Positions 1 through 7,078 of a stretch of DNA of 11,522 bases are shown here, piece after piece. The stretch spans positions 1 to 11,522 of the forward strand of contig JAZSGM010000249.1 in assembly GCA_045532715.1 (NCBI GenBank), read 5' to 3'. The translations under genes and the position numbers were made by a program. The stretch's first letter is position 1. Each line of letters starts with the position of its first letter. The notes under the pieces were generated by a model. That model did not search any database. It worked only from the letters and a program-made list of their open reading frames with translations, and was not told the DNA's origin. The stretch is from RGIG2041 sp045532715 (GTDB lineage: Bacteria; Bacillota; Clostridia; UBA1381; UMGS1253).

Positions 1-1543
1 CGGATTTACCGGAGCCGGTTGCACCTGCAATAAGTGCGTGCGGGAATTTTGCAATATCGGCAATAATCGGATTACCCGTAATGTCCATACCGAGCGCAAC
101 CGCCAGCTTGGACTTGGCGTTCTTAAATGCGTCCGTTTCGAGCGTTTCGCGCAGCGAAACCATCGAAACCTCTTTGTTCGGAATTTCGATGCCGATTGCC
201 GCTTTGCCCGGAATCGGTGCTTCAATACGTACGGCTGCGGCTGCAAGGTTTAAGGCGATATCGTCGGAAAGATTCGTGATTTTGCTGACCTTTACACCGA
301 CGCTCGGCTGCAGCTCATAGCGCGTAACCGTCGGCCCGCGGCTGACCTGCAGAAGCTTTACATCCACGCCGAAGCTTTTTAGGGTGTCAACCAGATGCAT
401 TGCGGTTTCACGCAGCTCTTCACGTGTATCGCCGCGCTTTTTGTTGTCGGCGCCCTTTAAAAGGGTTGTCGGCGGGAAACGGTACGGAATCGGCAGATAC
501 TTTGCGTTTTCATCCAATTGCTCGCGCAGCTCCTGCGCTTCCTCCTCGGAAAGCGATTCCACGCGCTCTTTGGTCTGCCCGAATTGGTTTGCCTGCGCTT
601 CCTTTGCCATCAATTCCTCTGCCGATAAGACTTCCTCCGGCTGCGCAGCGGCAGCAGCAGGCTGCTTTTTCGGTGCCTGCTTTTCTTCTGCCGCCGGTGC
701 TTCCGGCTCGGAAAGCTTTTCGGCAATCGGGTCAAAGACCGGGATATCGTCAAAATCCGTTTCCTGCGATTCCGGCAAATGCTTTTGCGCTTCTTCCATC
801 AATTCTTCGCGCTTGCTTCTTCTCTTTTTTTCCTTTGCCGGCTTTTTGTCTTCGTCAAAAACCTCTAAGTCAATCGAGTTTTGCCTGAGCGGCACAAGTC
901 CGTCCACCGCCTCGCGCGCGCGCTTGCCGGCGGGGTAGCTGTCCTCGCTTCTGATGGTTTTGGCCTCTTCCTTCGCCGATTTGAAAAATCCGATTAAAAA
1001 GCGAATCGGGGCAAGCTTGAAAATAAAAATCAAAAGCGTGAAAAAGATTACGAAATAGAGAATGGCGCTGATGACCACACCGGTTAAATTGACGAGCCAG
1101 CCGGTCAGAATTGCGCCGAGTGCGCCGCCGCCCGTGTGGGTATTCATACCGTCAATAAAGGCAGCTGCAATGGTCTGTGTTGCATCCATAGCGGTGAAAA
1201 TCTCAAACAGCGCCGACAGATTGATGAGCGCCGCGCCGCTGAGAATTGCCTTGACGCCGGTGCGTCTGTAGCTGCGGAAGGCAATCAGGTAAATTGCTAA
1301 AAGCAGCGGCAGAACCGGCAATGCCTTTGCCGGGGCACCGAGCAGTCCGCCAAAGAGCTGGTCAATGAAGGTGCCGAGGTGGCTGCCGTAAGGCGTATAG
1401 AGGCAGATGCTCAAAATAACGGTGAGCAAAAACAGCCCTAAAACCCAGCCGAAAAGCTTTAAACCGGTTGCTTTTTCCGGCGTATTCTTTTTCGGGGGTG
1501 CTTTTTCGGTTGTACTTTTTTTCTTTGTCGTTTTTTCTGCCAT
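1..1543 (-). CDS. ftsK: DNA translocase FtsK/SpoIIIE, N-terminal 514 residues (3' end outside window)
   Basis: Membrane-anchored, septum-located ATPase of the FtsK/SpoIIIE family, which pumps chromosomal DNA through the closing division or sporulation septum. The start is the ATG at 1543; the frame stays open to base 1. The product opens with a Lys/Thr-rich tail (residues 1-27), followed by hydrophobic segments at about 29-50, 62-89, 98-116 and 145-187. A charged Glu/Lys/Ala/Pro-rich linker covers about 190-345, as usual for this family. The conserved alpha/beta motor region begins near 350, with SRGPTVTRYE at 401-410 and the Walker A loop GATGSGKS at 507-514, exactly where the window ends. 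The rest of the motor and the DNA-reading gamma domain are not visible. The ribosome-binding site AGGAG (1556-1560) lies over the last codons of the upstream YycH-like gene, whose stop is 9 nt away, so the two are probably co-transcribed and coupled. FtsK and SpoIIIE cannot be told apart from this part. Confidence 0.95.
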   Translation of the reverse strand, partial: MAEKTTKKKSTTEKAPPKKNTPEKATGLKLFGWVLGLFLLTVILSICLYTPYGSHLGTFIDQLFGGLLGAPAKALPVLPLLLAIYLIAFRSYRRTGVKAILSGAALINLSALFEIFTAMDATQTIAAAFIDGMNTHTGGGALGAILTGWLVNLTGVVISAILYFVIFFTLLIFIFKLAPIRFLIGFFKSAKEEAKTIRSEDSYPAGKRAREAVDGLVPLRQNSIDLEVFDEDKKPAKEKKRRSKREELMEEAQKHLPESQETDFDDIPVFDPIAEKLSEPEAPAAEEKQAPKKQPAAAAAQPEEVLSAEELMAKEAQANQFGQTKERVESLSEEEAQELREQLDENAKYLPIPYRFPPTTLLKGADNKKRGDTREELRETAMHLVDTLKSFGVDVKLLQVSRGPTVTRYELQPSVGVKVSKITNLSDDIALNLAAAAVRIEAPIPGKAAIGIEIPNKEVSMVSLRETLETDAFKNAKSKLAVALGMDITGNPIIADIAKFPHALIAGATGSGKS

Positions 1544-1552
1544 AATTCTTTA

Positions 1553-2980
1553 TCACTCCTGTAGCATGAGCTCTGCTTCGTCTTCAAGCTTTATAAACCA
1601 GGTCGGCTGCAGCTCGGCGTTTGCGCCGCGGTCGTAGTAGCCGATGAACATATTTTCAATTACTGTATTCTGATTGTCGGTTTCCAGCTGTGCAAAGATG
1701 CGGTCTACGGCGGTGTAGCTGGACGGCAGTGTTGTCAGCTGCTCGGTCGGGGCGTATGCACGCAGTAAAACCGATACGTGCTGCACATAGCCATTGACAA
1801 TCTGTATGCTTGCCGCATGCGCGCCGGACAAATCCGTGATGACTTTTGCGCCGTTGATATTGTAGTCCAGGCCCAGGTTGAATTGGGCGTCCGACACGGC
1901 AAGATCGGTCATATACAGCTGTGCCGGCTGGTCGGAAAATACGTTATATACATCGTAAATCAAACCGACTGCACCGCGCGCCAGCGCTGCATGGTCCATA
2001 GAATTCGTTTCCGGCAATGCAAAGCCGTTTTGCCCTGTGGCAGCCGTATATTCTACGTGACCGGACTTGGAAATCTTCAAAGTGGACTGGTTTTGCAGGA
2101 AAATAATATTTTCCTCGGCATCGGTATATTTTTTTGCTGTCTTCGGATTCATCGAGAAGCAGCGAAGCAGCTTTTCCGCAAAGCTCTGGCTCAGCTCATA
2201 GCTGCCGTCTTCGTAAATCGGGTTTTGTACGCTTAGTCCCGGAAGCTGTGTTTCGTTTTCCGTCAGAAGCAGGTAGGAATTGAACAGCACCTCACCCATC
2301 TCGCTGGTGGCGGTGTCTGCACCGATGAAAAATGAAAAACGGTTATTTGGTGTCACGTAGTCCTTGAGGCTGTCCAGCACAGTGGTCAGACTGGCTTTGG
2401 ACTGCTGGGTGGCAATTTTAAAGCTGTTGTTTTGTGCATCGCGCAGATAAACGACAATGTTGCTGACAATGTTGCCCTCGGAGGTGATGATTGCATAGCG
2501 GATATTTGGTGCGATGCCGGCGATAACCGTTTGCGTACTGACGCCGCTGAGCGCACAGAATACGCTGCCGGGGATATTCGTGCCGTAGTCGAGATACATC
2601 CCGTTGGTGAACAGCGCGTTTTTCCAGGCGGCTTCGTCCACCGCGGTGATGTTCTTTTGCGGCTGTGCAAGCGCAGTTGCAAGGGTTTCGTCACAGAAGC
2701 TGCGTACAGCGAGGTAATTTTCGTTGGATTTTGTGACAGCATAGCTTGCATGGTCCGAATTTTTCACCGTGTAGGCAATCATATGGGCGGGGGAGAGCAG
2801 GTTTCGCGTGTCCTCCGTCGTTTCATCTGAAAAGAGCGCAGAAAACTTGCCGTGCAGCTGCGTAAAAAAATTATAGCCATCCGGCCATAATTTGTCGTTG
2901 AGCCATATTTTGCCTGTCAGCAGCAGACTGCAGAGCACGAGCGCAATCAGTACAATATCCTTTATCCGTTCTTTTTTCAT
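1553..2980 (-). CDS. Membrane-anchored YycH/YycI-like protein (putative WalK regulator)
   Basis: 475-residue protein with a short basic N-terminus (MKKERIKD), one hydrophobic segment at about 8-25 and a large domain predicted to be extracytoplasmic. This N-in, single-span layout is that of YycH and YycI, which bind the histidine kinase WalK (YycG) and damp cell-wall signalling in Bacilli. The C-terminal part (about 360-475) shows the YycI/YycH-style order: a Leu-Asp-Tyr-Asn strand, NGAKVI, a strand ending in NGYVQHVSV, then ENMFIGYYD and PTWFIKLED close to the end. The rest has no motif I recognise, and assignment by pattern alone is moderate. The start ATG at 2980 has an AAAGGA ribosome-binding site about 8 nt upstream. 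A strong terminator sits just before that site, so expression needs read-through or a promoter I cannot see clearly. walR and walK are not in the window. A generic secreted or lipid-linked protein is the main alternative. Confidence 0.6.
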   Translation of the reverse strand: MKKERIKDIVLIALVLCSLLLTGKIWLNDKLWPDGYNFFTQLHGKFSALFSDETTEDTRNLLSPAHMIAYTVKNSDHASYAVTKSNENYLAVRSFCDETLATALAQPQKNITAVDEAAWKNALFTNGMYLDYGTNIPGSVFCALSGVSTQTVIAGIAPNIRYAIITSEGNIVSNIVVYLRDAQNNSFKIATQQSKASLTTVLDSLKDYVTPNNRFSFFIGADTATSEMGEVLFNSYLLLTENETQLPGLSVQNPIYEDGSYELSQSFAEKLLRCFSMNPKTAKKYTDAEENIIFLQNQSTLKISKSGHVEYTAATGQNGFALPETNSMDHAALARGAVGLIYDVYNVFSDQPAQLYMTDLAVSDAQFNLGLDYNINGAKVITDLSGAHAASIQIVNGYVQHVSVLLRAYAPTEQLTTLPSSYTAVDRIFAQLETDNQNTVIENMFIGYYDRGANAELQPTWFIKLEDEAELMLQE

Positions 2981-2993
2981 ATGTATGGTCCTT

Positions 2994-3030
2994 TATTTAA
3001 AAATACCGCAAAGTGTTTCTTTGCGGTATT
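2994..3030 (-). terminator. Intrinsic terminator after the Ig-like secreted protein gene
   Basis: A perfect 12-bp inverted repeat: AATACCGCAAAG on the minus strand (3030-3019), a 5-nt loop, then CTTTGCGGTATT (3013-3002). A T-rich tail (TTTAAATAAA) follows, giving five T in a row at the end of the stem. It lies 23 nt past the stop of the secreted protein gene and directly before the ribosome-binding site of the YycH-like gene, so it could also work as a partial attenuator for yycH-ftsK. Confidence 0.87.
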
Positions 3031-3053
3031 CTTGGTCTGCGAATTATCTAAAA

Positions 3054-3524
3054 TCAATAAGAGAACAGGTCACCAACGGACAGGTTGTTGATTCTGTCTA
3101 ACTGTGTCTTGGAAAGACGGGTGATGTCAATTTTGATGATCTGACGCTCTGTTTCGTTCTCGGCATACAGCAGCATTGTGTTGCCACCGTCCAAAAGCTC
3201 AATGGAAACAACATATACGCCACTTGCACCGATGGTCGAGCTTAAGAAATAACCGTTCTGGAACACACGGTAGAACTGACCGTCTAACTTGCTCTTGCGG
3301 TACACGGTTACATCCACACCCGGCTTACCTGCCGCGGTAACCGTATAGGTGCGCTCCGAAGTGGTTGCCGACAGGGTTGCCGGCTTCTTTACGGTCAAAA
3401 GGGAATCGGAGTTACCGCCGTAATAATTATCTGCAATTTTGGTCGGTGCTGCAAATACCGACAGAGAGAATACCGTAAGCAGTGCCAAAGTCAGGCACAG
3501 TGCAGCCGCAAACTTCTTTTTCAT
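3054..3524 (-). CDS. Small secreted protein with bacterial Ig-like fold
   Basis: 156-residue exported protein of unknown function. The start is the ATG at 3524, preceded by GGAGGGA (3531-3537) at a 6-nt spacing. Starts farther upstream in frame have no such site and would put residues before a clear signal peptide. Residues 1-25 form a Sec signal: MKKK, a hydrophobic core, then a probable signal peptidase I site after Val-Phe-Ala. The mature part is beta-rich. From about residue 55 it follows the strand pattern of bacterial Ig-like domains: TYTVTAAGKPGVDVTVYRK, a turn, GVYVVSIELLDGGNTMLLYAE, then IIKIDIT. No LPXTG, lipobox or cell-wall-binding motif is visible, so it is probably released or held by protein contact. 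The gene stands alone between a candidate WalR-controlled promoter with a structured leader and a strong terminator. Secretion is well supported; the Ig-like fold is inferred from pattern. Confidence 0.8.
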   Translation of the reverse strand: MKKKFAAALCLTLALLTVFSLSVFAAPTKIADNYYGGNSDSLLTVKKPATLSATTSERTYTVTAAGKPGVDVTVYRKSKLDGQFYRVFQNGYFLSSTIGASGVYVVSIELLDGGNTMLLYAENETERQIIKIDITRLSKTQLDRINNLSVGDLFSY

Positions 3525-3543
3525 AGAACATCCCTCCAAAAAC

Positions 3544-3604
3544 ATGCGCAAGCTGTATACCTGTCTGCCGCTTTGTATCCGAAGCATCCTTCCGCCTTGC
3601 GCAT
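3544..3604 (-). promoter_or_regulatory. Structured 5' leader: 9-bp stem before the Ig-like protein gene
   Basis: On the minus strand ATGCGCAAG (3604-3596) pairs perfectly with CTTGCGCAT (3552-3544). They enclose 43 nt that contain a small GAAG/CTTC hairpin. The closing arm is followed by GTTTTTGG and then the ribosome-binding site, so the fold could act as an attenuator or affect ribosome access. With a start site near 3647 the untranslated leader would be about 120 nt. I cannot assign it to a known riboswitch class. Confidence 0.45.
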
Positions 3605-3653
3605 CGCCGAAAAATGCGGACACAAATCCTATCATATGTAAGTTTATACCTAT

Positions 3654-3659
3654 ATTATA
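3654..3659 (-). promoter_or_regulatory. Promoter -10 element for the Ig-like secreted protein gene
   Basis: A perfect TATAAT on the minus strand, about 130 nt upstream of the start codon. The sequence 17 nt upstream is ACATAC, a poor -35 element, which is typical of activator-dependent promoters. The WalR-like repeat ends exactly 10 nt upstream of this hexamer and so overlaps the -35 position. Transcription would start near 3647. Confidence 0.6.
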
Positions 3660-3669
3660 AAGCATAAAC

Positions 3670-3708
3670 ATTACAGGTATGTTACAAATCAGTTACTGTT
3701 TAATTATA
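3670..3708 (-). promoter_or_regulatory. WalR(YycF)-type direct-repeat operator
   Basis: Reading the minus strand, TGTAAC (3686-3681), a 5-nt spacer ATACC and TGTAAT (3675-3670) match the published WalR box TGTWAH-N5-TGTWAH at every position. Two weaker half-sites continue the same 11-nt spacing upstream: AGTAAC (3697-3692) and TATAAT (3708-3703), each five of six matches. The array begins over the ispG stop codon and ends 10 nt before the TATAAT promoter element, the geometry used by OmpR/PhoB-family activators. The reverse strand gives PhoP-box-like TTACA repeats, so PhoP or a relative is an alternative binder. Site recognition is by eye. Confidence 0.55.
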
Positions 3709-4750
3709 ATTTCTCAATTTCCTGCATCAGGACTTCGATAATTTGCGCCTGCGGTACTTTTTTGAAAATCTCACCCTTTTTGAAAATCAGGCCTTCACCG
3801 TCACCGCCGGCAATGCCGATGTCCGCATCGCGCGCTTCGCCCGGACCGTTGACTGCGCAGCCCATCACGGCGATTTTGATGTCTTTTTTGATATGCTCAC
3901 AACGCGCCTTGACCTCATTTGCAATGTCAATTAAATTGATACGGCATCTGCCGCAGGTCGGGCAGGAAACAAAGGTGACACCGCCGGTTTTTAAACCGAG
4001 GGCACGCAGAATTTCGATGCCGGCCTTCACCTCATGCACCGGATGCGCTGTAAGCGACACGCGGATGGTATCGCCGATGCCTTCGGAAAGGAGCGTACCG
4101 ATCCCGACGGAGGATTTGATAATGCCGCTGTCATATGTACCGGCTTCGGTCACACCGAGGTGGAGCGGATAGCTGCAGGTTTTGCTTGCCAGACGGTAGG
4201 CTTCAATCATGGTCGGCACATCGGATGCCTTCAGGGAAAGCAGAATATTGCCAAAGCCGCAGTCCTCTAAGATGGAGGCGTGCTCCATGGCGCTTTCCAC
4301 CAATGCCTCCGGCGTGGCGGACTTGTATTTTGCCAGAATGTCCTTTTGCAGAGAGCCGCCGTTGACGCCGATGCGAATCGGAATGCCCAGGCCGTTTGCC
4401 ATATCCGCAACCGCCTTTACGTTTTCCTTTGCGCCGATGTTGCCGGGGTTTAAACGGATTTTATCTGCGCCGTTTTCCATGCATTTTAAGGCAAGCCTGT
4501 AGTCAAAATGAATGTCGCAAACGAGCGGGATTGAGATGCCCTTTTTGATGTCTGCAACGGCTTCGGCTGCTGCCATATCCGGAATGGCAACGCGGATGAT
4601 TTCGCAGCCGGCTGTCACCAGCTCTTTGATTTGCGCGATTGTAGCGGCGGCATCGCGCGTGTCTGTCGTGGTCATAGACTGCACGCTGATGGCGCTGTTT
4701 CCGCCGATTTGTATATGACCGACCTGTACGGTCTTTGTTTCTTTTCTCAT
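3704..4750 (-). CDS. ispG: 4-hydroxy-3-methylbut-2-enyl diphosphate synthase (IspG/GcpE)
   Basis: Cytoplasmic [4Fe-4S] enzyme of the MEP pathway. It reductively opens the cyclic diphosphate MEcPP to HMBPP, the step before IPP and DMAPP. The 348-residue length fits the short bacterial form (TIM barrel plus iron-sulfur domain). The early motif QSMTTTDTRD and the barrel motifs IRLNPGNIG and IRIGVNGGSL are present. The three cluster-binding cysteines are seen as CPTCGRC (C263, C266) and C298 in MGCAVNGPGEA; the glutamate in that last motif is the usual fourth ligand. I chose the second ATG (4750), because AGGTGA at 4756-4761 is 5 nt away. The ATG at 4753 is only 2 nt from it, and a GTG at 4759 lies inside it. 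The gene follows rseP with its ribosome-binding site fused to the rseP stop. It is the last gene of the pyrH operon; no terminator is seen before the WalR-like site. Confidence 0.97.
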   Translation of the reverse strand: MRKETKTVQVGHIQIGGNSAISVQSMTTTDTRDAAATIAQIKELVTAGCEIIRVAIPDMAAAEAVADIKKGISIPLVCDIHFDYRLALKCMENGADKIRLNPGNIGAKENVKAVADMANGLGIPIRIGVNGGSLQKDILAKYKSATPEALVESAMEHASILEDCGFGNILLSLKASDVPTMIEAYRLASKTCSYPLHLGVTEAGTYDSGIIKSSVGIGTLLSEGIGDTIRVSLTAHPVHEVKAGIEILRALGLKTGGVTFVSCPTCGRCRINLIDIANEVKARCEHIKKDIKIAVMGCAVNGPGEARDADIGIAGGDGEGLIFKKGEIFKKVPQAQIIEVLMQEIEKL

Positions 4751-4755
4751 CATTC

Positions 4756-4762
4756 TCACCTA
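4756..4762 (-). promoter_or_regulatory. TAGGTGA: rseP stop fused with ispG ribosome-binding site
   Basis: The TAG stop of rseP (4762-4760) supplies the first bases of AGGTGA, which is 5 nt from the ispG ATG at 4750. This arrangement favours translational coupling and explains why the GTG inside the motif is unlikely to be the start. Confidence 0.65.
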
Positions 4763-5911
4763 CGGTTTTATAAACAGATTCTGTACGTCATTGAAGGTTG
4801 CCCAAAGCATCAGCAAAATCAGAAGCGCGAAGCCTGCCATGTTGATGTAGCCCTCAATCTTTTCCGGAATTCTTTTGCGCGTAACGGCTTCAAACAATAT
4901 GGTGACCGCCTTGCAGCCGTCCAGTCCCGGAATCGGCAGCAGGTTCATAATGCCTAAGTTCACGGTCAGAAGACCAACTAAGCTCAAAAGTGTGCCAAGA
5001 CCGAGTCGCGTCGCCTGCCCGATGACATTGACGATACCGATCGGACCGCTGACCTGGTCGGACGTTACCTTGCCGCGCAGCAGGTCAAACAGGGAAATGT
5101 AAACAATTTTCACATTAAATATCGTGTTATAGAATGCATCGTGGAGCACCGTGCCGAGTGTGTGCTTCGGCTGTGTGCCGACAAAGCCGATCAGATACCT
5201 TGATGCGGTTGCCGACTGCCCGATGTACGCCTTGTATTCCTCGTCTGCCGGGGCAGGCTGCTTGATGCGCGTAACCTCCTTGCCGTTGATATACTGCACC
5301 AGCTCAATTTCCGTTTCCGTGTAGTTGTAGACGATTTCCTCCAACGCCGGCGAGACGGTATCCTGTACGGTCTGCCCATTGCGCTTTGCCGTAACGCGTA
5401 CCGGCGCAGCGCCGTTGCGCTGCATAAAGAAATCCACGTCCTCCTTGATATGGATTTCGGTATTGTTCAGGGAAACAATTTCATCGCCGCGCTCTATGGA
5501 GGATTGCTCGATTGCGGCATTGGCAACAAAGTCCGTAATGACCGGCCTGTAGCCGGTTTCGTTTGCGGACAGCAGGATTGCGTAGACCACAAAGCCGAGC
5601 ACAATATTTAAAAATGCACCGGCGAGTACAACGCAAAGGCGCTTGTACCAGGCGGCATTGGTAAACGAATTCGGCGAATCCGTTTCGCCGACATCATCGT
5701 CGAACATACAGTAGCCGCCAAAGGGGATGCAGCGAAGCGAATAGGTGGTTTCGCCGCGTTTTTTCTTGAAAATGGCAGGTCCCATACCGACCGCAAATTC
5801 AACTACATGAATTTTAAAAAGCTTCGCTGTGGCAAAATGCCCGAACTCGTGCACCACCACCATAAGCGCAAAGACCAAAAGGGCAACGACTATGGTTAGA
5901 ATGTTAGACAA
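4760..5911 (-). CDS. rseP: Site-2 zinc metalloprotease RseP/RasP
   Basis: Multi-pass membrane protease that cuts membrane-anchored anti-sigma factors and leftover signal peptides inside the bilayer. Numbered from the chosen start, the zinc motif HEFGH is at 21-25 in the first transmembrane segment (about 4-20 leading in). GMGP and CIPFGGYC follow it. A second hydrophobic segment is at about 92-114, a PDZ-like region at about 118-180, SGPIGI at 288-293, and the second metal-binding motif NLLPIPGLDG at 323-332 with Asp331. A final membrane span at about 358-373 precedes TFNDVQNLF. The residue after LDG is Cys rather than the usual Gly. The start is probably the TTG at 5911, 5 nt after AGGTGA (5917-5922). 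The alternative GTG at 5920 adds three residues but lies inside that motif. It sits between dxr and ispG, the order usual in Firmicutes. The family assignment is firm; the start is less so. Confidence 0.95.
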   Translation of the reverse strand: MSNILTIVVALLVFALMVVVHEFGHFATAKLFKIHVVEFAVGMGPAIFKKKRGETTYSLRCIPFGGYCMFDDDVGETDSPNSFTNAAWYKRLCVVLAGAFLNIVLGFVVYAILLSANETGYRPVITDFVANAAIEQSSIERGDEIVSLNNTEIHIKEDVDFFMQRNGAAPVRVTAKRNGQTVQDTVSPALEEIVYNYTETEIELVQYINGKEVTRIKQPAPADEEYKAYIGQSATASRYLIGFVGTQPKHTLGTVLHDAFYNTIFNVKIVYISLFDLLRGKVTSDQVSGPIGIVNVIGQATRLGLGTLLSLVGLLTVNLGIMNLLPIPGLDGCKAVTILFEAVTRKRIPEKIEGYINMAGFALLILLMLWATFNDVQNLFIKP

Positions 5912-5915
5912 AAAA

Positions 5916-5923
5916 CTCACCTC
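5916..5923 (-). promoter_or_regulatory. GAGGTGAG ribosome-binding site of rseP
   Basis: GAGGTGAG lies between the dxr stop (TAA at 5929-5927) and a TTG at 5911, with a 5-nt spacer. It is the same AGGTGA core used by ispG and dxr. It supports a TTG start for rseP over the GTG contained in the motif. Confidence 0.55.
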
Positions 5924-5926
5924 AAA

Positions 5927-7072
5927 TTAGATATGCGATGCGACAAAGTCGCGCGCCCACGCATCTGCCGCCAAAACGGCGTCAAGCGTGTCAGCCGCCG
6001 TATTAGTATATGAAGCCATCGCTTTTTCTATAACGTCCGTGATGGCTGTGTATTCGATTTTATCGTTTAAAAATGCAGTAACGGCTGCTTCATCCGCACC
6101 GTTGTATACGGCGCACATTGTACCGCCTGCCTTCAGCGCTTCATACGCAAGCGGCAGGGCGGGGAACACATCCGTTCTTGGCTTTTCAAACGTGAGTGTG
6201 CCGATGTCGGCAAGGCTTAAAAATTCACTCGAAACCGGTGCTCTGTCCGGATAGGTCAGCGCGTAGGCAATCGGCAAACGCATGTCCGGAAGACCGAGCT
6301 GTGCAATCACCGAGCCATCCACAAACTCGACCATGGAGTGAATGATGCTTTGCGGATGCACAACCACGTCAATCTGCGCCGGTGCCGCGTCAAAGAGCCA
6401 GTGCGCCTCAATGACCTCCAGCCCCTTGTTGACCAGGGTGGAGGAGTCAATGGTGATTTTTGCGCCCATGCTCCAGTTCGGGTGCTTCAATGCCATGGCT
6501 TTGGTTACATTTTGAAGCTCGTCCGCAGTTTTGGTGCGGAACGGTCCGCCCGAGGCGGTCAGAATAATTCTGCGCAGCTGCTTTGGTGACTGCAGCCCTG
6601 CCAGCGATTGGAATACTGCGCTATGCTCGCTGTCGACCGGCAGAATTTTCACGCCGTTTTCGCGCGCCAGCTTTGTGACAAGTGCGCCTGCGGCAACGAG
6701 GGTTTCCTTGTTGGCGAGGGCGATATCCTTTTTCGCTTTGATGGCGGCGATGGTCGGCTTCAGTCCGGCAATGCCCATAACGCTGGTGACAATGATTTCT
6801 GCCTCCGGAAGGGTTGCGAGTGTGCACATGCCGTCCGTACCGGCTACAACCTGTATGCCGGTGTCTGCAAGGCGCAGTGCCAGATCTTTGGCAAGCGCGT
6901 CCGTGCCGGCACAGACCAGCTTGGGCATAAATTCACGCGCCTGCTTTTCGAGTAAGTCTATATTCTGATGCGCAGAAAGCCCCAACACTTTCATATCGGG
7001 GCTTTTTCTTACAATATCTAAGCTCTGTGTGCCGATGGAACCGGTGGAGCCGAGGATAACGATGTTTTTCAT
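5927..7072 (-). CDS. dxr: 1-deoxy-D-xylulose 5-phosphate reductoisomerase
   Basis: NADPH-dependent cytoplasmic enzyme that turns DXP into MEP, the first committed step of the MEP isoprenoid pathway and the target of fosmidomycin. It has 381 residues, a normal length. The N-terminal Rossmann domain shows GSTGSIG at 8-14 for NADPH. The active site is intact: ANKETLV (K122), PVDSEHSAVFQ with D147 and E149 for the metal, LTASGGPFR at 171-179, and HPNWSMG from 197. N215, K216 and E219 lie in the segment STLVNKGLEVIEAHWLF. The ATG at 7072 is 6 nt from AGGTGA, which overlaps the TAG stop of cdsA. ispG lies two genes downstream, so two steps of the pathway share this operon; the remaining MEP genes are elsewhere. 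Confidence 0.98.
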   Translation of the reverse strand: MKNIVILGSTGSIGTQSLDIVRKSPDMKVLGLSAHQNIDLLEKQAREFMPKLVCAGTDALAKDLALRLADTGIQVVAGTDGMCTLATLPEAEIIVTSVMGIAGLKPTIAAIKAKKDIALANKETLVAAGALVTKLARENGVKILPVDSEHSAVFQSLAGLQSPKQLRRIILTASGGPFRTKTADELQNVTKAMALKHPNWSMGAKITIDSSTLVNKGLEVIEAHWLFDAAPAQIDVVVHPQSIIHSMVEFVDGSVIAQLGLPDMRLPIAYALTYPDRAPVSSEFLSLADIGTLTFEKPRTDVFPALPLAYEALKAGGTMCAVYNGADEAAVTAFLNDKIEYTAITDVIEKAMASYTNTAADTLDAVLAADAWARDFVASHI

Positions 7073-7078
7073 TTTGTT

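Noticed and set aside
384..938. Plus-strand open frame of 184 codons with a Ser/Ala-rich product
   Set aside because: It is antisense to the ftsK linker. The low-complexity Ser/Ala content mirrors the Glu/Ala/Lys codons of the real gene on the other strand.
1362..1556. Minus-strand open frame of 64 codons starting at 1556
   Set aside because: It is out of frame with ftsK, which has the better ribosome-binding site, membrane segments and Walker A motif. Its product is a basic, low-complexity shadow.
1778..2236. Plus-strand open frame of 152 codons inside the YycH-like gene
   Set aside because: No ribosome-binding site or recognisable motif. The minus strand frame carries the signal-anchor protein.
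3043..3071. Promoter for the YycH-like gene with -10 GATAAT at 3048-3043
   Set aside because: No acceptable -35 at 16-18 nt, and the transcript would run straight into the strong terminator.
3544..3604. Cyclic-di-GMP-I (GEMM) riboswitch in the leader
   Set aside because: GGAUACAAAGC recalls part of the GEMM core, but the second helix and its conserved GGUUACC-like receptor are not seen, and the closing stem is too close.
3525..3671. In-frame N-terminal extension of the Ig-like protein to 3671
   Set aside because: It would put 49 residues before a clear Sec signal peptide, run through the promoter and operator, and lacks a ribosome-binding site. The ATG at 3524 has GGAGGGA.
6531..6968. Plus-strand open frame of 145 codons within dxr
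   Set aside because: It is antisense to the conserved Dxr active-site coding region and has no motif or start signal of its own.
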